From NCBI RefSeq assembly GCF_047553045.1, contig NZ_CP180208.1, positions 2,666,001 to 2,730,000 on the forward strand: a DNA stretch of 64,000 bases, given 5' to 3'. Below are positions 26,743 through 35,595 of this stretch, piece after piece; the stretch's first letter is position 1, and the number at the start of each line of letters is the position of its first letter. The notes beneath the pieces were generated by a model. It did not search any database, was not told the origin of the DNA, and saw only the letters and a program-made list of their open reading frames with translations. Made by a program: the position numbers and the translations under genes. Source of the stretch: Sphingomonas_L flavalba_A. Lineage in GTDB: Bacteria > Pseudomonadota > Alphaproteobacteria > Sphingomonadales > Sphingomonadaceae.

Positions 26743-27780
26743 ATGATGGCGGTGATCCTGGGAATCGAATCGAGCTGCGACGAGACGGCGGCGGCGCTGA
26801 TCGCGACCGACCGGCGGGTGCTCGCCCACCGGCTGGCGGGGCAGGAGGCGGAACACCGACCCTATGGCGGGGTAGTGCCGGAAATCGCCGCCCGCGCCCA
26901 TGTCGAGGCGGTGACGCCGCTGGTCGAGGCGGCGCTGGCCGACGCCGGCATCGGCCTTGGCGATGTCGACGCGATCGCCGCGACCGCCGGGCCGGGGCTG
27001 ATCGGCGGGGTGATGGTCGGGCTGGTTACCGCCAAGGCGCTGGCGCTGGCGGCGGGCAAGCCGCTGGTCGCGGTCAACCATCTGGAAGGCCATGCGCTGT
27101 CGCCCCGGCTCGCCGATCCGGCGCTTGCCTATCCCTATCTGTTGCTGCTGGTTTCCGGCGGCCATTGCCAGTTGCTGCTGGTCGGCGGGGTCGGCCGCTA
27201 CCGCCGGCTGGCGACGACGATCGACGACGCGGCGGGCGAGGCGTTCGACAAGACCGCCAAGCTGCTCGGCCTCGGCTTTCCCGGCGGCCCGGCCGTCGAG
27301 AAGGCGGCGGCGCTGGGCGACCCGAAGGCGGTGCCGCTGCCCCGCCCGCTGGTCGGCCGGGCGGAACCACATTTCTCGTTCGCCGGGCTGAAGAGCGCGG
27401 TGCTGCGCGCCCGCGATGCCGGCACCTATTCGGCGCAAGACATCGCCGCGTCGTTCCAGGCGGCGGTGATCGATTGCCTGATCGACCGGACGAAACGGGC
27501 GATTGCCGGCGCGCCGGGCGCGACCGCGCTGGTGGTCGCCGGCGGCGTCGCGGCGAACGGCGCAATTCGCGGCGCGCTGCAAACGCTTGCCCATGCCCGC
27601 GACCTGCCGTTTGTCGCGCCGCCGCTGTGGCTGTGCACCGACAATGCGGCGATGATCGGCTGGGCCGGGGCGGAACGATTCATGGCGGGGCTGACCGATC
27701 CGCTCGACGTGGCGGCGCGGGCACGCTGGCCGCTCGACCCGGACGCGGAAGCGGCGCGAGGCGCGGGAGTGAAAGCATGA
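26743..27780 (+). CDS. tsaD: tRNA N6-threonylcarbamoyladenosine transferase
   Basis: 345 aa from ATG 26743, or 344 aa from ATG 26746, which fits the promoter position better. ASKHA-fold enzyme that puts the threonylcarbamoyl group on A37 of ANN-reading tRNAs with TsaB and TsaE. Motifs: GIESSCDETAAAL at 6-18, the metal-binding HLEGHALSPRL at about 113-123, LLVSGGHCQL near 136, and CTDNAAMIGWAG near 300. The stop overlaps gpsA (ATGA). It is divergent from hemC. Confidence 0.95.
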   Translation: MMAVILGIESSCDETAAALIATDRRVLAHRLAGQEAEHRPYGGVVPEIAARAHVEAVTPLVEAALADAGIGLGDVDAIAATAGPGLIGGVMVGLVTAKALALAAGKPLVAVNHLEGHALSPRLADPALAYPYLLLLVSGGHCQLLLVGGVGRYRRLATTIDDAAGEAFDKTAKLLGLGFPGGPAVEKAAALGDPKAVPLPRPLVGRAEPHFSFAGLKSAVLRARDAGTYSAQDIAASFQAAVIDCLIDRTKRAIAGAPGATALVVAGGVAANGAIRGALQTLAHARDLPFVAPPLWLCTDNAAMIGWAGAERFMAGLTDPLDVAARARWPLDPDAEAARGAGVKA

Positions 27781-28754
27781 CGATCGGCGTGGTGGGAGCG
27801 GGCGCGTGGGGTACCGCCCTGGCGCAGGCGATTGCGGGAGACGGCAGCGCCGTCACCCTGTGGGCACGCGAAGCGGAGGTAGTCGAGACGGTCAACCGCG
27901 ACCATGTCAACACGCTGTTCCTGCCCGGCCTGCCGCTGGCGCCGACGATCACCGCGACCGGCGCGCTCGACGCGATGGCCGGGCACGAGGCGCTGCTGAT
28001 CGTCTCACCCGCCCAGCACCTGCGCGCGATGCTGTCGCGCATTCCGGTCGGCACGACGCCGCTGGTGCTGTGTTCGAAGGGGCTTGAGGCCGGCACGATG
28101 AAGCTGCTGTCGGAAGTGGCGGAAGAGGAGTATCCGGCGGCGCCGATCGCGGTACTGTCCGGCCCGACCTTCGCCCATGAGGTGGCGGCCGGGCTGCCGG
28201 CGGCGGTGACGCTGGCCTGCGCCGATGCGGCGCTGGGCGGCGCACTGGCCGCGCGCTTCGCCCGCCCCGCCTTCCGCCCCTATCTGTCGACCGACGTCGT
28301 CGGCGCCGAGATCGGCGGCGCGGTCAAGAATGTGCTGGCAATCGCCTGCGGCGTCGTCGAGGGACGCGGCCTTGGCCAGAACGCGCGCGCCGCGCTGATC
28401 AGCCGTGGCTTCGCCGAAATGACCCGATTCGGGCTGGCACGCGGAGCACGGGCGGAAACGCTGGGCGGGCTGGCCGGCCTTGGCGACCTGGTGCTGACCT
28501 GTTCGTCGACCAGTTCGCGGAATTTCTCGCTCGGCAAGGGGCTGGGCGAAGGGAAAAGCGCCGCCGAACTGATGGCCGATCGCCACACCGTCGCGGAAGG
28601 GGCATTCACCGCGCCGGTGCTGCGCGCCGCCGCCCGCGCCGTCGGCGTCGACATGCCGGTGGTCGACGCGGTCTGCGCGCTGCTCGACGGATCGGCGACG
28701 ATCGAGGTGGTGGTCGAATCACTTATGACCCGGCCCCTGCGCAGCGAGGACTGA
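27777..28754 (+). CDS. gpsA: NAD(P)-dependent glycerol-3-phosphate dehydrogenase
   Basis: 325 aa. N-terminal dinucleotide motif GVVGAGAWGTALA at 4-16; catalytic-domain block EIGGAVKNVLAIACGV with the conserved Lys near 182; LGGLAGLGDLVLTCSS near 229-244. Makes sn-glycerol 3-phosphate for phospholipid synthesis. ATG 27777 overlaps the tsaD stop (ATGA), giving a tsaD-gpsA pair; this order is common in sphingomonads. The 3' end is six bases from the convergent AsmA gene. Confidence 0.95.
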   Translation: MTIGVVGAGAWGTALAQAIAGDGSAVTLWAREAEVVETVNRDHVNTLFLPGLPLAPTITATGALDAMAGHEALLIVSPAQHLRAMLSRIPVGTTPLVLCSKGLEAGTMKLLSEVAEEEYPAAPIAVLSGPTFAHEVAAGLPAAVTLACADAALGGALAARFARPAFRPYLSTDVVGAEIGGAVKNVLAIACGVVEGRGLGQNARAALISRGFAEMTRFGLARGARAETLGGLAGLGDLVLTCSSTSSRNFSLGKGLGEGKSAAELMADRHTVAEGAFTAPVLRAAARAVGVDMPVVDAVCALLDGSATIEVVVESLMTRPLRSED

Positions 28755-28760
28755 TCGGCG

Positions 28761-30605
28761 CTACCCGGCCAGGGCGCGCGCGATCAGAGCATTGCAGTCC
28801 GCGTCTTCGGCACGCGGCGCATGGTTTTTGCCGGAGATCGCCCGGCCCAGCATCTTGAGCAACTGACGCGGGCGTTCCGCCTTGGACGGCAGGGTAAGTT
28901 CGGGCGCCTTGATCGTGCCGCCGACCGGCAACGGCGCGTCGTAGCGCAGCAATGTCTTGCCCTTGGGCGCACCGGTCAACCGGGCGTTCAGCCGCTCGCT
29001 GGCCAGGTTGATCGTGCCGGTCGCCCGCGCCTGCGACCGGGTGGTGTCGACGATCAGCGGATCGATGCGGCCGACGCCGTCGCGCACCGCCAGCCGCATC
29101 GCCAGGCAGCGCAGACCGGCGGTTTTGTCTTTTTTGGCGAGCAGGCCATGGCCGACATCGAAGCCGATGAACGCCGCCAGCCGGGCCGGCAGCACCCCGT
29201 CACGCGCGGCGAGGCCGACCGTCCCGGTCGCGCGGCCGAGCGCCTCGCGCACTGTCACGCCGCGCCCGGCCAGCTTCGCTCGTGCGTCGAACCGACCGGA
29301 CAGGTCGCTGTCGCCGGAAAAGCTGGCCAGCGCCGCGCCACTGAGGGTCAGGTCGAGGGTGAGCAGCGGCACGGCGGCGCCGTTACGCTGATCGACGGTC
29401 GCCCGGCCGCGCAAGGTGCCGCGCGGCAACGCCAGTTCGAGCGGATCGACGGTCAGCAGGCCGTGGTCGAGGCGGAGGGTGCCGCGCATCGCGGTGAACG
29501 GCGTCGGCGTCCGCCACAACAGCCGGCGCGCGGTGAAGCGGATTTCACCATCGGTCTTATGCATCCGTTTCAGGTCGATCGCGGTGTCGGGGATCAGGCG
29601 CGGGCCGCTCGTGCGCAATTTAGCGCGGGCGATCGCGCGACCCTGCGCGTTCGATAAATCGTCGAAGTCCAGGCGCGCGGCATCGAGCGCGCCGGTGATG
29701 ATGCTGCGCCCGTCGCGCTTGGCAACGGTGACGGCACCGGTGAAGGCGGACCGCCCCATCGTCCCGCTCAGCTTGCGGACGGTCCAGTCGGGCGCGTCGT
29801 GGCGGACATCGGCGACCAGCGTGACCGGCTGGGTGCCGGGCAGGCCGGCCTCGATGATCGCGTCGAGCAGTTTCAGGTCGTCGCCGCGCGCGGTGACGCG
29901 GGCGGTGAAATGGTCGACGGCGAACGGGCGATCCATCGCCCCTTCCGCCCGCATCGCCAGCGCCTTGCCGTCGATCACCGCGACGAACGGCCAGCGGCCG
30001 GGCTTCGCCCCCGCTGCGATCGCCGCCCCGGTCGCCGACAGAGTCACCGGCTGGCCAAGCACCGTGCCGGTACCCGCGAGGCGGAAGCCGGCGGGATCGA
30101 AAGTGGCCGTGGCGTCAAACCGGCGGTCGCGCTTCGCATCAGCATAGGAAATGCGGGCGTTGCGGATGGTGATCGCGCTCAACGCGATCGGCGGCGCGGC
30201 GCGATCCGGCTTTTTCTCCCGCCGCCAGTTTTCCCGCCCCGATGCATCGCGGACCAGCGCCAGCGCGGCACCGTCGACCGCGATCTCGCGCGGGGCGACC
30301 CGGCCGGATAGCAGCGGCCACAACGGCAGGCGAACGACCAGCGAATCAATTCGCGCCAGATCGCCTTTGCCCGCCCAGTCCGGCTGGGCGATCACCAGCC
30401 CGCGCAGCGCGATTCGCGGCGACAACGAAAAATGGTCGAGGCGGCGCAGGCTTCCGATGTGAACCGGCGCGCCGATCGCAGCGGCCAGACGCTGCTCCAC
30501 GGTCGGCCGCAGCCAGCCGATCGGCGCCAGCGCGGCGGCCAGCACCGCGCCTGCCACGATCGCCGTCAAGCCGGCTGCTATCAAGGCGATCGTCCGTCCG
30601 GTCAT
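28761..30605 (-). CDS. AsmA family protein
   Basis: 614 aa. A single N-terminal membrane segment (about 7-29) is followed by the long beta-rich periplasmic repeat region of AsmA/TamB-like lipid-bridge proteins. Typical blocks: VHIGSLRRLDHFSLSPRIALRGL at about 48-70, IDSLVVRLPLWPLLSGRVAPREIAVDGAAL at about 86-115, and the C-terminal AsmA_2-like GTINLASERLNARLTGAPKG region. Such proteins are thought to move phospholipids between membranes or assist outer-membrane protein assembly. It lies just upstream (18 bp) of the 52-aa SdhAF4 gene's end, in the same direction, so the two may be cotranscribed. Confidence 0.85.
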   Translation of the reverse strand: MTGRTIALIAAGLTAIVAGAVLAAALAPIGWLRPTVEQRLAAAIGAPVHIGSLRRLDHFSLSPRIALRGLVIAQPDWAGKGDLARIDSLVVRLPLWPLLSGRVAPREIAVDGAALALVRDASGRENWRREKKPDRAAPPIALSAITIRNARISYADAKRDRRFDATATFDPAGFRLAGTGTVLGQPVTLSATGAAIAAGAKPGRWPFVAVIDGKALAMRAEGAMDRPFAVDHFTARVTARGDDLKLLDAIIEAGLPGTQPVTLVADVRHDAPDWTVRKLSGTMGRSAFTGAVTVAKRDGRSIITGALDAARLDFDDLSNAQGRAIARAKLRTSGPRLIPDTAIDLKRMHKTDGEIRFTARRLLWRTPTPFTAMRGTLRLDHGLLTVDPLELALPRGTLRGRATVDQRNGAAVPLLTLDLTLSGAALASFSGDSDLSGRFDARAKLAGRGVTVREALGRATGTVGLAARDGVLPARLAAFIGFDVGHGLLAKKDKTAGLRCLAMRLAVRDGVGRIDPLIVDTTRSQARATGTINLASERLNARLTGAPKGKTLLRYDAPLPVGGTIKAPELTLPSKAERPRQLLKMLGRAISGKNHAPRAEDADCNALIARALAG

Positions 30606-30623
30606 AACCCCCCTGTCAGAGCA

Positions 30624-30782
30624 TCAGAAATCCACGGCGATGCCCTTCAGTTCCCAGTCGCCGTAACGGGTCGGGTCGCGTTCCAGCGGGTCGGTGGTCG
30701 CCCTGGCCGGCGCCGGCTGCGGGATCGGCGGGCTTTTCGACAGATAGGCGGGTGGCTTCACATGCGCTGGACGGCGGCTCAT
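30624..30782 (-). CDS. DUF1674 succinate dehydrogenase assembly factor 4-like protein
   Basis: 52 aa, easily missed because of its size. The minus-strand frame ATG 30782 to TGA 30624 ends in DPTRYGDWELKGIAVDF, the strongly conserved C-terminal motif of DUF1674 (PF07896). This family includes SDHAF4/Sdh8, which binds the flavinated SdhA subunit and helps assembly of complex II. The N-terminal half (HVKPPAYLSKSPPIPQP) is Pro/Lys-rich and low in complexity as in homologues. GGGAAA lies 11 nt before the ATG. Divergent from htpX, upstream of AsmA. Confidence 0.88.
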   Translation of the reverse strand: MSRRPAHVKPPAYLSKSPPIPQPAPARATTDPLERDPTRYGDWELKGIAVDF

Positions 30783-30800
30783 TCGACTGATCTTTCCCGG

Positions 30801-30828
30801 TTGCGGGTGGGTGTGGCGCCCCTACATT
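30801..30828 (+). promoter_or_regulatory. Candidate htpX promoter
   Basis: TTGCGG (30801-30806) and TACATT (30823-30828) have a 16-nt spacer, giving a 5' UTR of about 40 nt before ATG 30874. Confidence 0.45.
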
Positions 30829-30873
30829 GGGCGGCAGAAGAGACGGACGCAAGGCGGGAGACCGGGACGCAAG

Positions 30874-31815
30874 ATGAACGGGTTCAAGACGACGATGCTG
30901 CTGGCCGCGCTGACCGCGCTGTTCATGGCGCTCGGCTATACGCTGGGCGGCGGCGGCGGCGCGATGATCGCGCTGCTGATTGCCGCCGGCATGAACCTTT
31001 TCACATTCTGGAACGCCGACAAGATCGTCCTCAGGATGCACAACGCGCGTGAGGTCGATGCGACGAGCGCGCCGGATTATTACGCGATCGTCCGCGATCT
31101 GGCGGCACGCGGCGGCCTGCCGATGCCGAAGGTCTATGTGATCGACGATCCCCACCCCAACGCGTTCGCCACCGGCCGCAACCCGGAAAACGCGGCGGTG
31201 GCGGCGACCACCGGCCTGCTGGGCATGCTATCACGCGACGAGGTTGCCGGGGTGATGGCCCATGAGCTGGCGCATGTCCGCAACCGCGACACGCTGATCA
31301 TGACCATGGTCGCGACGATTGCCGGTGCGATCTCGATGCTTGCCAATTTCGGGCTGTTCATGCGCGGTAACGACGGCAATCGCGCCAATATGCTGGCGAC
31401 GCTGCTGGCGGTGTTCGTCGCCCCCTTCGCGGCGATGATCGTCCAGATGGCGATCAGCCGCCAGCGCGAATACGGCGCCGACCGTGGCGGGGCGGAGATT
31501 TCCGGCAACCCCCGCGCACTCGCCTCCGCCCTCGCCAAGATCGCCGGTGGCGCCGCCCGCATCCCCAATGCGGTGGCACAGCGCAATCCGGCGGCGGCCT
31601 CGCTCTATATCGTCCCGGCGCTGCGCGGCGGGGGCGGCGACAGCTGGTTCTCCACCCACCCGGACACCGGCAATCGCATCGCCGCGCTTGAGGAGATGGC
31701 CGGCGAATTCGGCCAGCCTTTGCCGCGTGCCGCCGCCGCGCCCCGCGCCTCCGCGCTTGGCCCGCTGCCCGCCCGCCGGCGGGGCAGCGCACTTGACCCG
31801 CTGCGCCGCGATTGA
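30874..31815 (+). CDS. htpX: Zinc metalloprotease HtpX (M48)
   Basis: 313 aa. Membrane segments at about 7-24 and 29-45, then the catalytic HELAH at 130-134 and the third zinc ligand region YGADRGGAE near 205; two further hydrophobic segments lie at about 142-162 and 170-190. HtpX is an inner-membrane quality-control protease acting with FtsH. ATG 30874 is preferred over an upstream in-frame ATG because conserved sequence begins with MNGFKTTMLLAALTALFMALG. The C-terminal 35 residues are Ala/Pro/Arg-rich and variable. Its TGA overlaps the TTG start of the RsmB-like gene. Confidence 0.93.
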   Translation: MNGFKTTMLLAALTALFMALGYTLGGGGGAMIALLIAAGMNLFTFWNADKIVLRMHNAREVDATSAPDYYAIVRDLAARGGLPMPKVYVIDDPHPNAFATGRNPENAAVAATTGLLGMLSRDEVAGVMAHELAHVRNRDTLIMTMVATIAGAISMLANFGLFMRGNDGNRANMLATLLAVFVAPFAAMIVQMAISRQREYGADRGGAEISGNPRALASALAKIAGGAARIPNAVAQRNPAAASLYIVPALRGGGGDSWFSTHPDTGNRIAALEEMAGEFGQPLPRAAAAPRASALGPLPARRRGSALDPLRRD

Positions 31816-33068
31816 CCCAGCCTGTCCCAGACGGCGCCGGCGTTCCCGCCCGGCGCGCCGCGTTGCGCCTGCTCGACGCCGTGCTGCGTCAGGGCCGCGC
31901 GCTCGACCATGCGCTGCCGGCCGCGACCAAGGGCATTGCCCGCGCCGATGACCGGGCGCTGGCCCACGCGATTGCGGCGGAGGCGCTGCGCCGCCTGCCT
32001 GACCTCGACGCGCTGATCGACAGCGCCACCCGCAAGCGCCTGCCCGACGACGCCAAGGCGCGCTTTGCCCTGCGCATCGCGCTGGTTCAGGCGCTGGCGC
32101 TGCACACGCCGGGCCATGCCGCGATCGCCACCGTATTGCCGCTGGTCGACGGCGGCCCGCGCAAGCTGGTCCACGGCGTGTTCGGCACGCTGATGCGCCG
32201 GGGCGCGGTGCTGCCGGCGCCGCCGTCGCTGCCGCGCAACGTCGCGCTGCGCTGGGCCGAGGCGTGGGGCCGGGCGATGGTCGACGGGGCAGGCGCGGCG
32301 ATCGCGGCGCCGCCGCCGCTCGACCTGACCGTCAAGCCCGGCGCGATAGCGCCGGAGGGCGCCGTGCTCGCCCCCGGCCATGTCCGCGTCGCCGCCGCCG
32401 ACGTCACCGCTCTGCCCGGCTTCGCCGAGGGCGGCTGGTGGGTGCAGGATCTGGCGGCGTCCCTTCCGGCGCGGCTGCTCGGCCCCGGCGATGGGCGGCA
32501 GGTGATCGACCTGTGCGCGGCGCCGGGCGGCAAGACGATGCAGCTCTGCGCCACCGGCTGGCAGGTGACGGCACTGGAGCAGGTGCCGGCGCGGCTGGAG
32601 CGGCTGCGCGACAATCTTGAGCGCACGCAGCTTTCCGCCGAGCTGGTCGCCGCCGACGTGATGCAATGGGCGCCCGCCGCCCCGGCCGACGCGGTGCTGC
32701 TCGACGCGCCGTGCAGCGCAACCGGCATTTTCCGCCGCCACCCGGACGTGCTCCACCGGGTGCGGGCGAAGGACATCGCCGCGCTAGCCGAGGTGCAGGC
32801 GGCGATGCTGGCCCGCGCCGCCGACTGGGTCCGGCCCGGCGGCACGCTGGTCTACGCGACCTGTTCGCTGGAACCGGCGGAAGGCGAGGCGCAAATTTCC
32901 GCCTTTCTTGCTGCGCGCGGCGACTATCGACCGGCGCCGGTTGCGGCGACGGAACTGCCAGCCGGCATCATTCCGGCGGACGGTTTCGTTCGCACCCTGC
33001 CGGGGATGCTGGCCGATGCCGGCGGGCTTGACGGCTTCTTCGTCGCGCGGATGATTCGTCAGGACTGA
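31812..33068 (+). CDS. RsmB/NOP family rRNA cytosine-C5 methyltransferase
   Basis: 418 aa from TTG 31812, which overlaps the htpX stop (TTGA). An N-terminal NusB-like domain (about 15-140: RRAALRLLDAVLRQGRALDHAL) precedes the methyltransferase domain with SAM motif IDLCAAPGGKTMQLCA near 233-248, DAPCSATGIFRRHPD near 297-311 and the catalytic-cysteine block VYATCSLEPAEGE near 346-358. Together these match RsmB, which makes m5C967 in 16S rRNA. TTG is used since no ATG or GTG lies closer to the conserved start. Confidence 0.9.
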   Translation: MTQPVPDGAGVPARRAALRLLDAVLRQGRALDHALPAATKGIARADDRALAHAIAAEALRRLPDLDALIDSATRKRLPDDAKARFALRIALVQALALHTPGHAAIATVLPLVDGGPRKLVHGVFGTLMRRGAVLPAPPSLPRNVALRWAEAWGRAMVDGAGAAIAAPPPLDLTVKPGAIAPEGAVLAPGHVRVAAADVTALPGFAEGGWWVQDLAASLPARLLGPGDGRQVIDLCAAPGGKTMQLCATGWQVTALEQVPARLERLRDNLERTQLSAELVAADVMQWAPAAPADAVLLDAPCSATGIFRRHPDVLHRVRAKDIAALAEVQAAMLARAADWVRPGGTLVYATCSLEPAEGEAQISAFLAARGDYRPAPVAATELPAGIIPADGFVRTLPGMLADAGGLDGFFVARMIRQD

Positions 33069-33086
33069 ATTCAGCGTCCACCTTGC

Positions 33087-33115
33087 TTGCAGGGCCGCGC
33101 CGGCCCGCGTAAGGC
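33087..33115 (+). promoter_or_regulatory. rpe promoter, apparently leaderless
   Basis: TTGCAG (33087-33092) and TAAGGC (33110-33115) are 17 nt apart. The -10 ends directly before ATG 33116, so the message should begin close to the second in-frame ATG at 33125. Confidence 0.45.
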
Positions 33116-33787
33116 ATGGCACTCATGACGTCAGCAGTTCGCATCGCGCCATCCATCCTCTCCGCCGATTTCGCGCGACTGGGCGAGGAGGTGCGTGCCG
33201 TCGACGCCGCGGGGGCCGACTGGATCCATGTCGACGTGATGGACGGGCATTTCGTGCCCAACCTGACGATTGGTCCGGCGGTGGTGAAGGCGCTGCGCCC
33301 GCACAGCGCCAAGCCGTTCGACGTCCATCTGATGATCGCCCCGGTCGACCCGTTCCTCGACGCCTTCGCCGAGGCCGGCGCCGACATCATCACCGTCCAT
33401 GCCGAGGCCGGGCCGCACACCCACCGCACCGTCCAGCGGATCAAGGCGCTCGGCAAGCAGGCGGGCATCTCGCTCAATCCGGCGACACCGGCTAAGATGC
33501 TCGACTATCTGCTGGAGGAGATCGACCTGGTGCTGGTGATGAGCGTCAACCCCGGTTTCGGCGGGCAGAGCTTCATCGAGAGCCAGCTGCGCAAGATCGA
33601 GGCGTTGCGCAAGCAGATCGACCGGCTGGGCAAGGACATCAGGCTGGAGGTGGACGGCGGCATCGACCGCACCACCGCGCCGCGGGTGATCGCCGCCGGC
33701 GCCGACGTTCTGGTCGCCGGCACCGCCACCTTCCGGGGCGGGCCGGACGCCTATGCCGCCAACATCCAGGCGTTGAGAGCGGTGTGA
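33116..33787 (+). CDS. rpe: Ribulose-phosphate 3-epimerase
   Basis: 223 aa from ATG 33116, or 220 aa from ATG 33125, which fits the promoter better. TIM-barrel epimerase of the pentose phosphate pathway. Motifs: APSILSADFARLGEE at about 11-25, HVDVMDGHFVPNLTIG at about 38-53 (metal and catalytic Asp/His), DVHLMI, VMSVNPGFGGQSFI near 141-154 and the second catalytic Asp in EVDGGID near 179. The stop overlaps the GTG of the heparinase-like gene (GTGA). Confidence 0.94.
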   Translation: MALMTSAVRIAPSILSADFARLGEEVRAVDAAGADWIHVDVMDGHFVPNLTIGPAVVKALRPHSAKPFDVHLMIAPVDPFLDAFAEAGADIITVHAEAGPHTHRTVQRIKALGKQAGISLNPATPAKMLDYLLEEIDLVLVMSVNPGFGGQSFIESQLRKIEALRKQIDRLGKDIRLEVDGGIDRTTAPRVIAAGADVLVAGTATFRGGPDAYAANIQALRAV

Positions 33788-35520
33788 GCAAGGCGGTCCC
33801 GATCGACCCGGCCGCCGACGGGATCGAAGAGGGCAAGCGGCTCATCCGGCTCGACGGCGAGAAGGGCCTGTCGCTGGCCGAGCGCATCGCCAACAGTTTC
33901 AACCGCCTGACCTGGCGTACGCCGCTGCACAGTTTCCGCCTGCGCGGCCGATTCCCGCTGAAACTGCTGGCGGTGCCGAGCGACCCGATCATCGGCGACC
34001 AGCGCGCCGGGCAGGCGCTGCTCGACCGGCGCATCCTGTTCGGCGGCGAGGCGATTCCGGTGCCGGCGCTGAATTTCGCGACGCTGGCCGCCGCCCCCGG
34101 CCTTGTCACCCACCTGCACAGCTTCGCCTGGCTGCGCGACCTGTCGACCGTCGCGACGCGCCAGCAGGGCGCGCCGATCGCCGAGGCGATCATGCGCAAA
34201 TGGCTGGCAGCCCACGCCGACAATGTCGGCGGCATCGCCTGGCGATACGACATCGTCGGCCGGCGCATCCTGTTCTGGGCGGCCCACGCGCCGCTGATCC
34301 TGTCGTCGAACGACATCGTCTACCGATCGACCGTGCTGAACGCGCTCGCCCGTTTCGCCCGCCATGTCGAACGCGGGGCCGACCGGGCGCCGCCCGGCCT
34401 GGCCCGAGTCGCCGCCTGGGCCGGCGTCGTCGCCGCCGGCCTGCTGATCCCCGGCGGATCGCTGCGCCGCCAGTTCGGCGAGGAAGGGCTGACCCGCGCA
34501 CTCGGCGCCGCCTTCTACGACGACGGCGGCACCATCGACCGGTCGCCGTCGGCGCTGCTCGACGGCATCGCGCTGCTCGCGCTGCTGCGCGCGGTCTACG
34601 AGGCGCGGCGCGAGCAGGCGCCGCTGGCGATCCACACCGTGCTGTCGCGGGCGGTGCCGGCGCTGCTCGGCGTCACCCACGGCGACGGCGGCCTCGCCAG
34701 TTGGCAGGGCGGCCTGCCGGTCGACGCGCAGCGCGTCGCGGCGATCATCGAGGCGAGCGGGGTCCGCGCCCGACCGCTGCGCCAGGCGCGCGACTGGGGC
34801 TATCAGCGGCTGGCCGGCGGGGCGACTGTAATCAGCGTCGACGCGGCGCCGCCGCCGGTCAGCCGGCTGGCCGAGGGCGGCTGCGCCTCCACCCTGGCGT
34901 TCGAACTATCGGACGGGCCGCACCGGGTGATCGTCAACTGCGGCGGCGCGCGCCACCCCGGCCTGACCATTCCACCGGCGCTCGCCGACGGCCTGCGGAC
35001 CAGCGCGGCGCATTCGACGCTGGTCCTGGGCGACACCAATTCCACTGCCGTCCATACCGACGGCAGTCTTGGTCGCGGCGTCGCCGAGGTCGAGATCGAC
35101 CGGCAGGAAACCGAAGCGGGCAGCCGTCTGGAGGCAAGCCACGACGGCTATCTGCGCAAATTCGGCCTGCTCCACCGCCGGCTGATCATGCTGTCCGCCG
35201 ATGGCCGCGAGGTGCGCGGCGAGGACATATTGCTGCCCGGCGGGCGGCGGCGTTCATCCCGCGCGGCGCGCTTCGCCGTCCGCTTCCACCTGGCGCCGGG
35301 AATAGAGGTGACGCCGACCGCCGACGGCCTGGGCGCGCTGCTGCGCATCCCCGACGGGGCGTTGTGGCAGTTCCGGGCCAAAGGCGCGCAACTGGCGAGC
35401 GAGGAAAGCCTGTGGGTCGATCCGCGCGGCCGGCCGGTAGAGACCGTGCAGCTGGTGATGTCCGGCGAATCGCCGGCCGGCGGCACTAGCGTCAGCTGGA
35501 TCCTGCGCCGGGCCGGCTGA
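33784..35520 (+). CDS. Heparinase II/III family protein
   Basis: 578 aa from GTG 33784, overlapping the rpe stop. An N-terminal alpha-toroid (about 60-300: FLWR-type block HLHSFAWLRDL, then VYRSTVLNALARFARH) is followed by a beta-sandwich heparinase II/III C-terminal domain (about 340-570: VIVNCGGARHPGL, STLVLGDTNSTAV, SHDGYLRKFGLLHRRLIMLSADG). The family are polysaccharide lyases; alphaproteobacterial members of this type lack a known substrate and have no signal peptide here. Downstream is a copy of the 32-bp dispersed repeat. Confidence 0.83.
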   Translation: MSKAVPIDPAADGIEEGKRLIRLDGEKGLSLAERIANSFNRLTWRTPLHSFRLRGRFPLKLLAVPSDPIIGDQRAGQALLDRRILFGGEAIPVPALNFATLAAAPGLVTHLHSFAWLRDLSTVATRQQGAPIAEAIMRKWLAAHADNVGGIAWRYDIVGRRILFWAAHAPLILSSNDIVYRSTVLNALARFARHVERGADRAPPGLARVAAWAGVVAAGLLIPGGSLRRQFGEEGLTRALGAAFYDDGGTIDRSPSALLDGIALLALLRAVYEARREQAPLAIHTVLSRAVPALLGVTHGDGGLASWQGGLPVDAQRVAAIIEASGVRARPLRQARDWGYQRLAGGATVISVDAAPPPVSRLAEGGCASTLAFELSDGPHRVIVNCGGARHPGLTIPPALADGLRTSAAHSTLVLGDTNSTAVHTDGSLGRGVAEVEIDRQETEAGSRLEASHDGYLRKFGLLHRRLIMLSADGREVRGEDILLPGGRRRSSRAARFAVRFHLAPGIEVTPTADGLGALLRIPDGALWQFRAKGAQLASEESLWVDPRGRPVETVQLVMSGESPAGGTSVSWILRRAG

Positions 35521-35542
35521 GGATCGATCGGCCGCAGCAGCC

Positions 35543-35574
35543 GTGGATTGCTTCGCTGCGCTCGCAATGACGAT
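35543..35574. repeat. Second copy of the 32-bp dispersed repeat
   Basis: 31 of 32 bases match 7193-7224. This copy lacks the left arm of the inverted repeat, so it cannot form the same hairpin. It lies between the convergent heparinase-like gene and tldD. Confidence 0.7.
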
Positions 35575-35595
35575 AGGGTAAGACCACGGCCCGGT

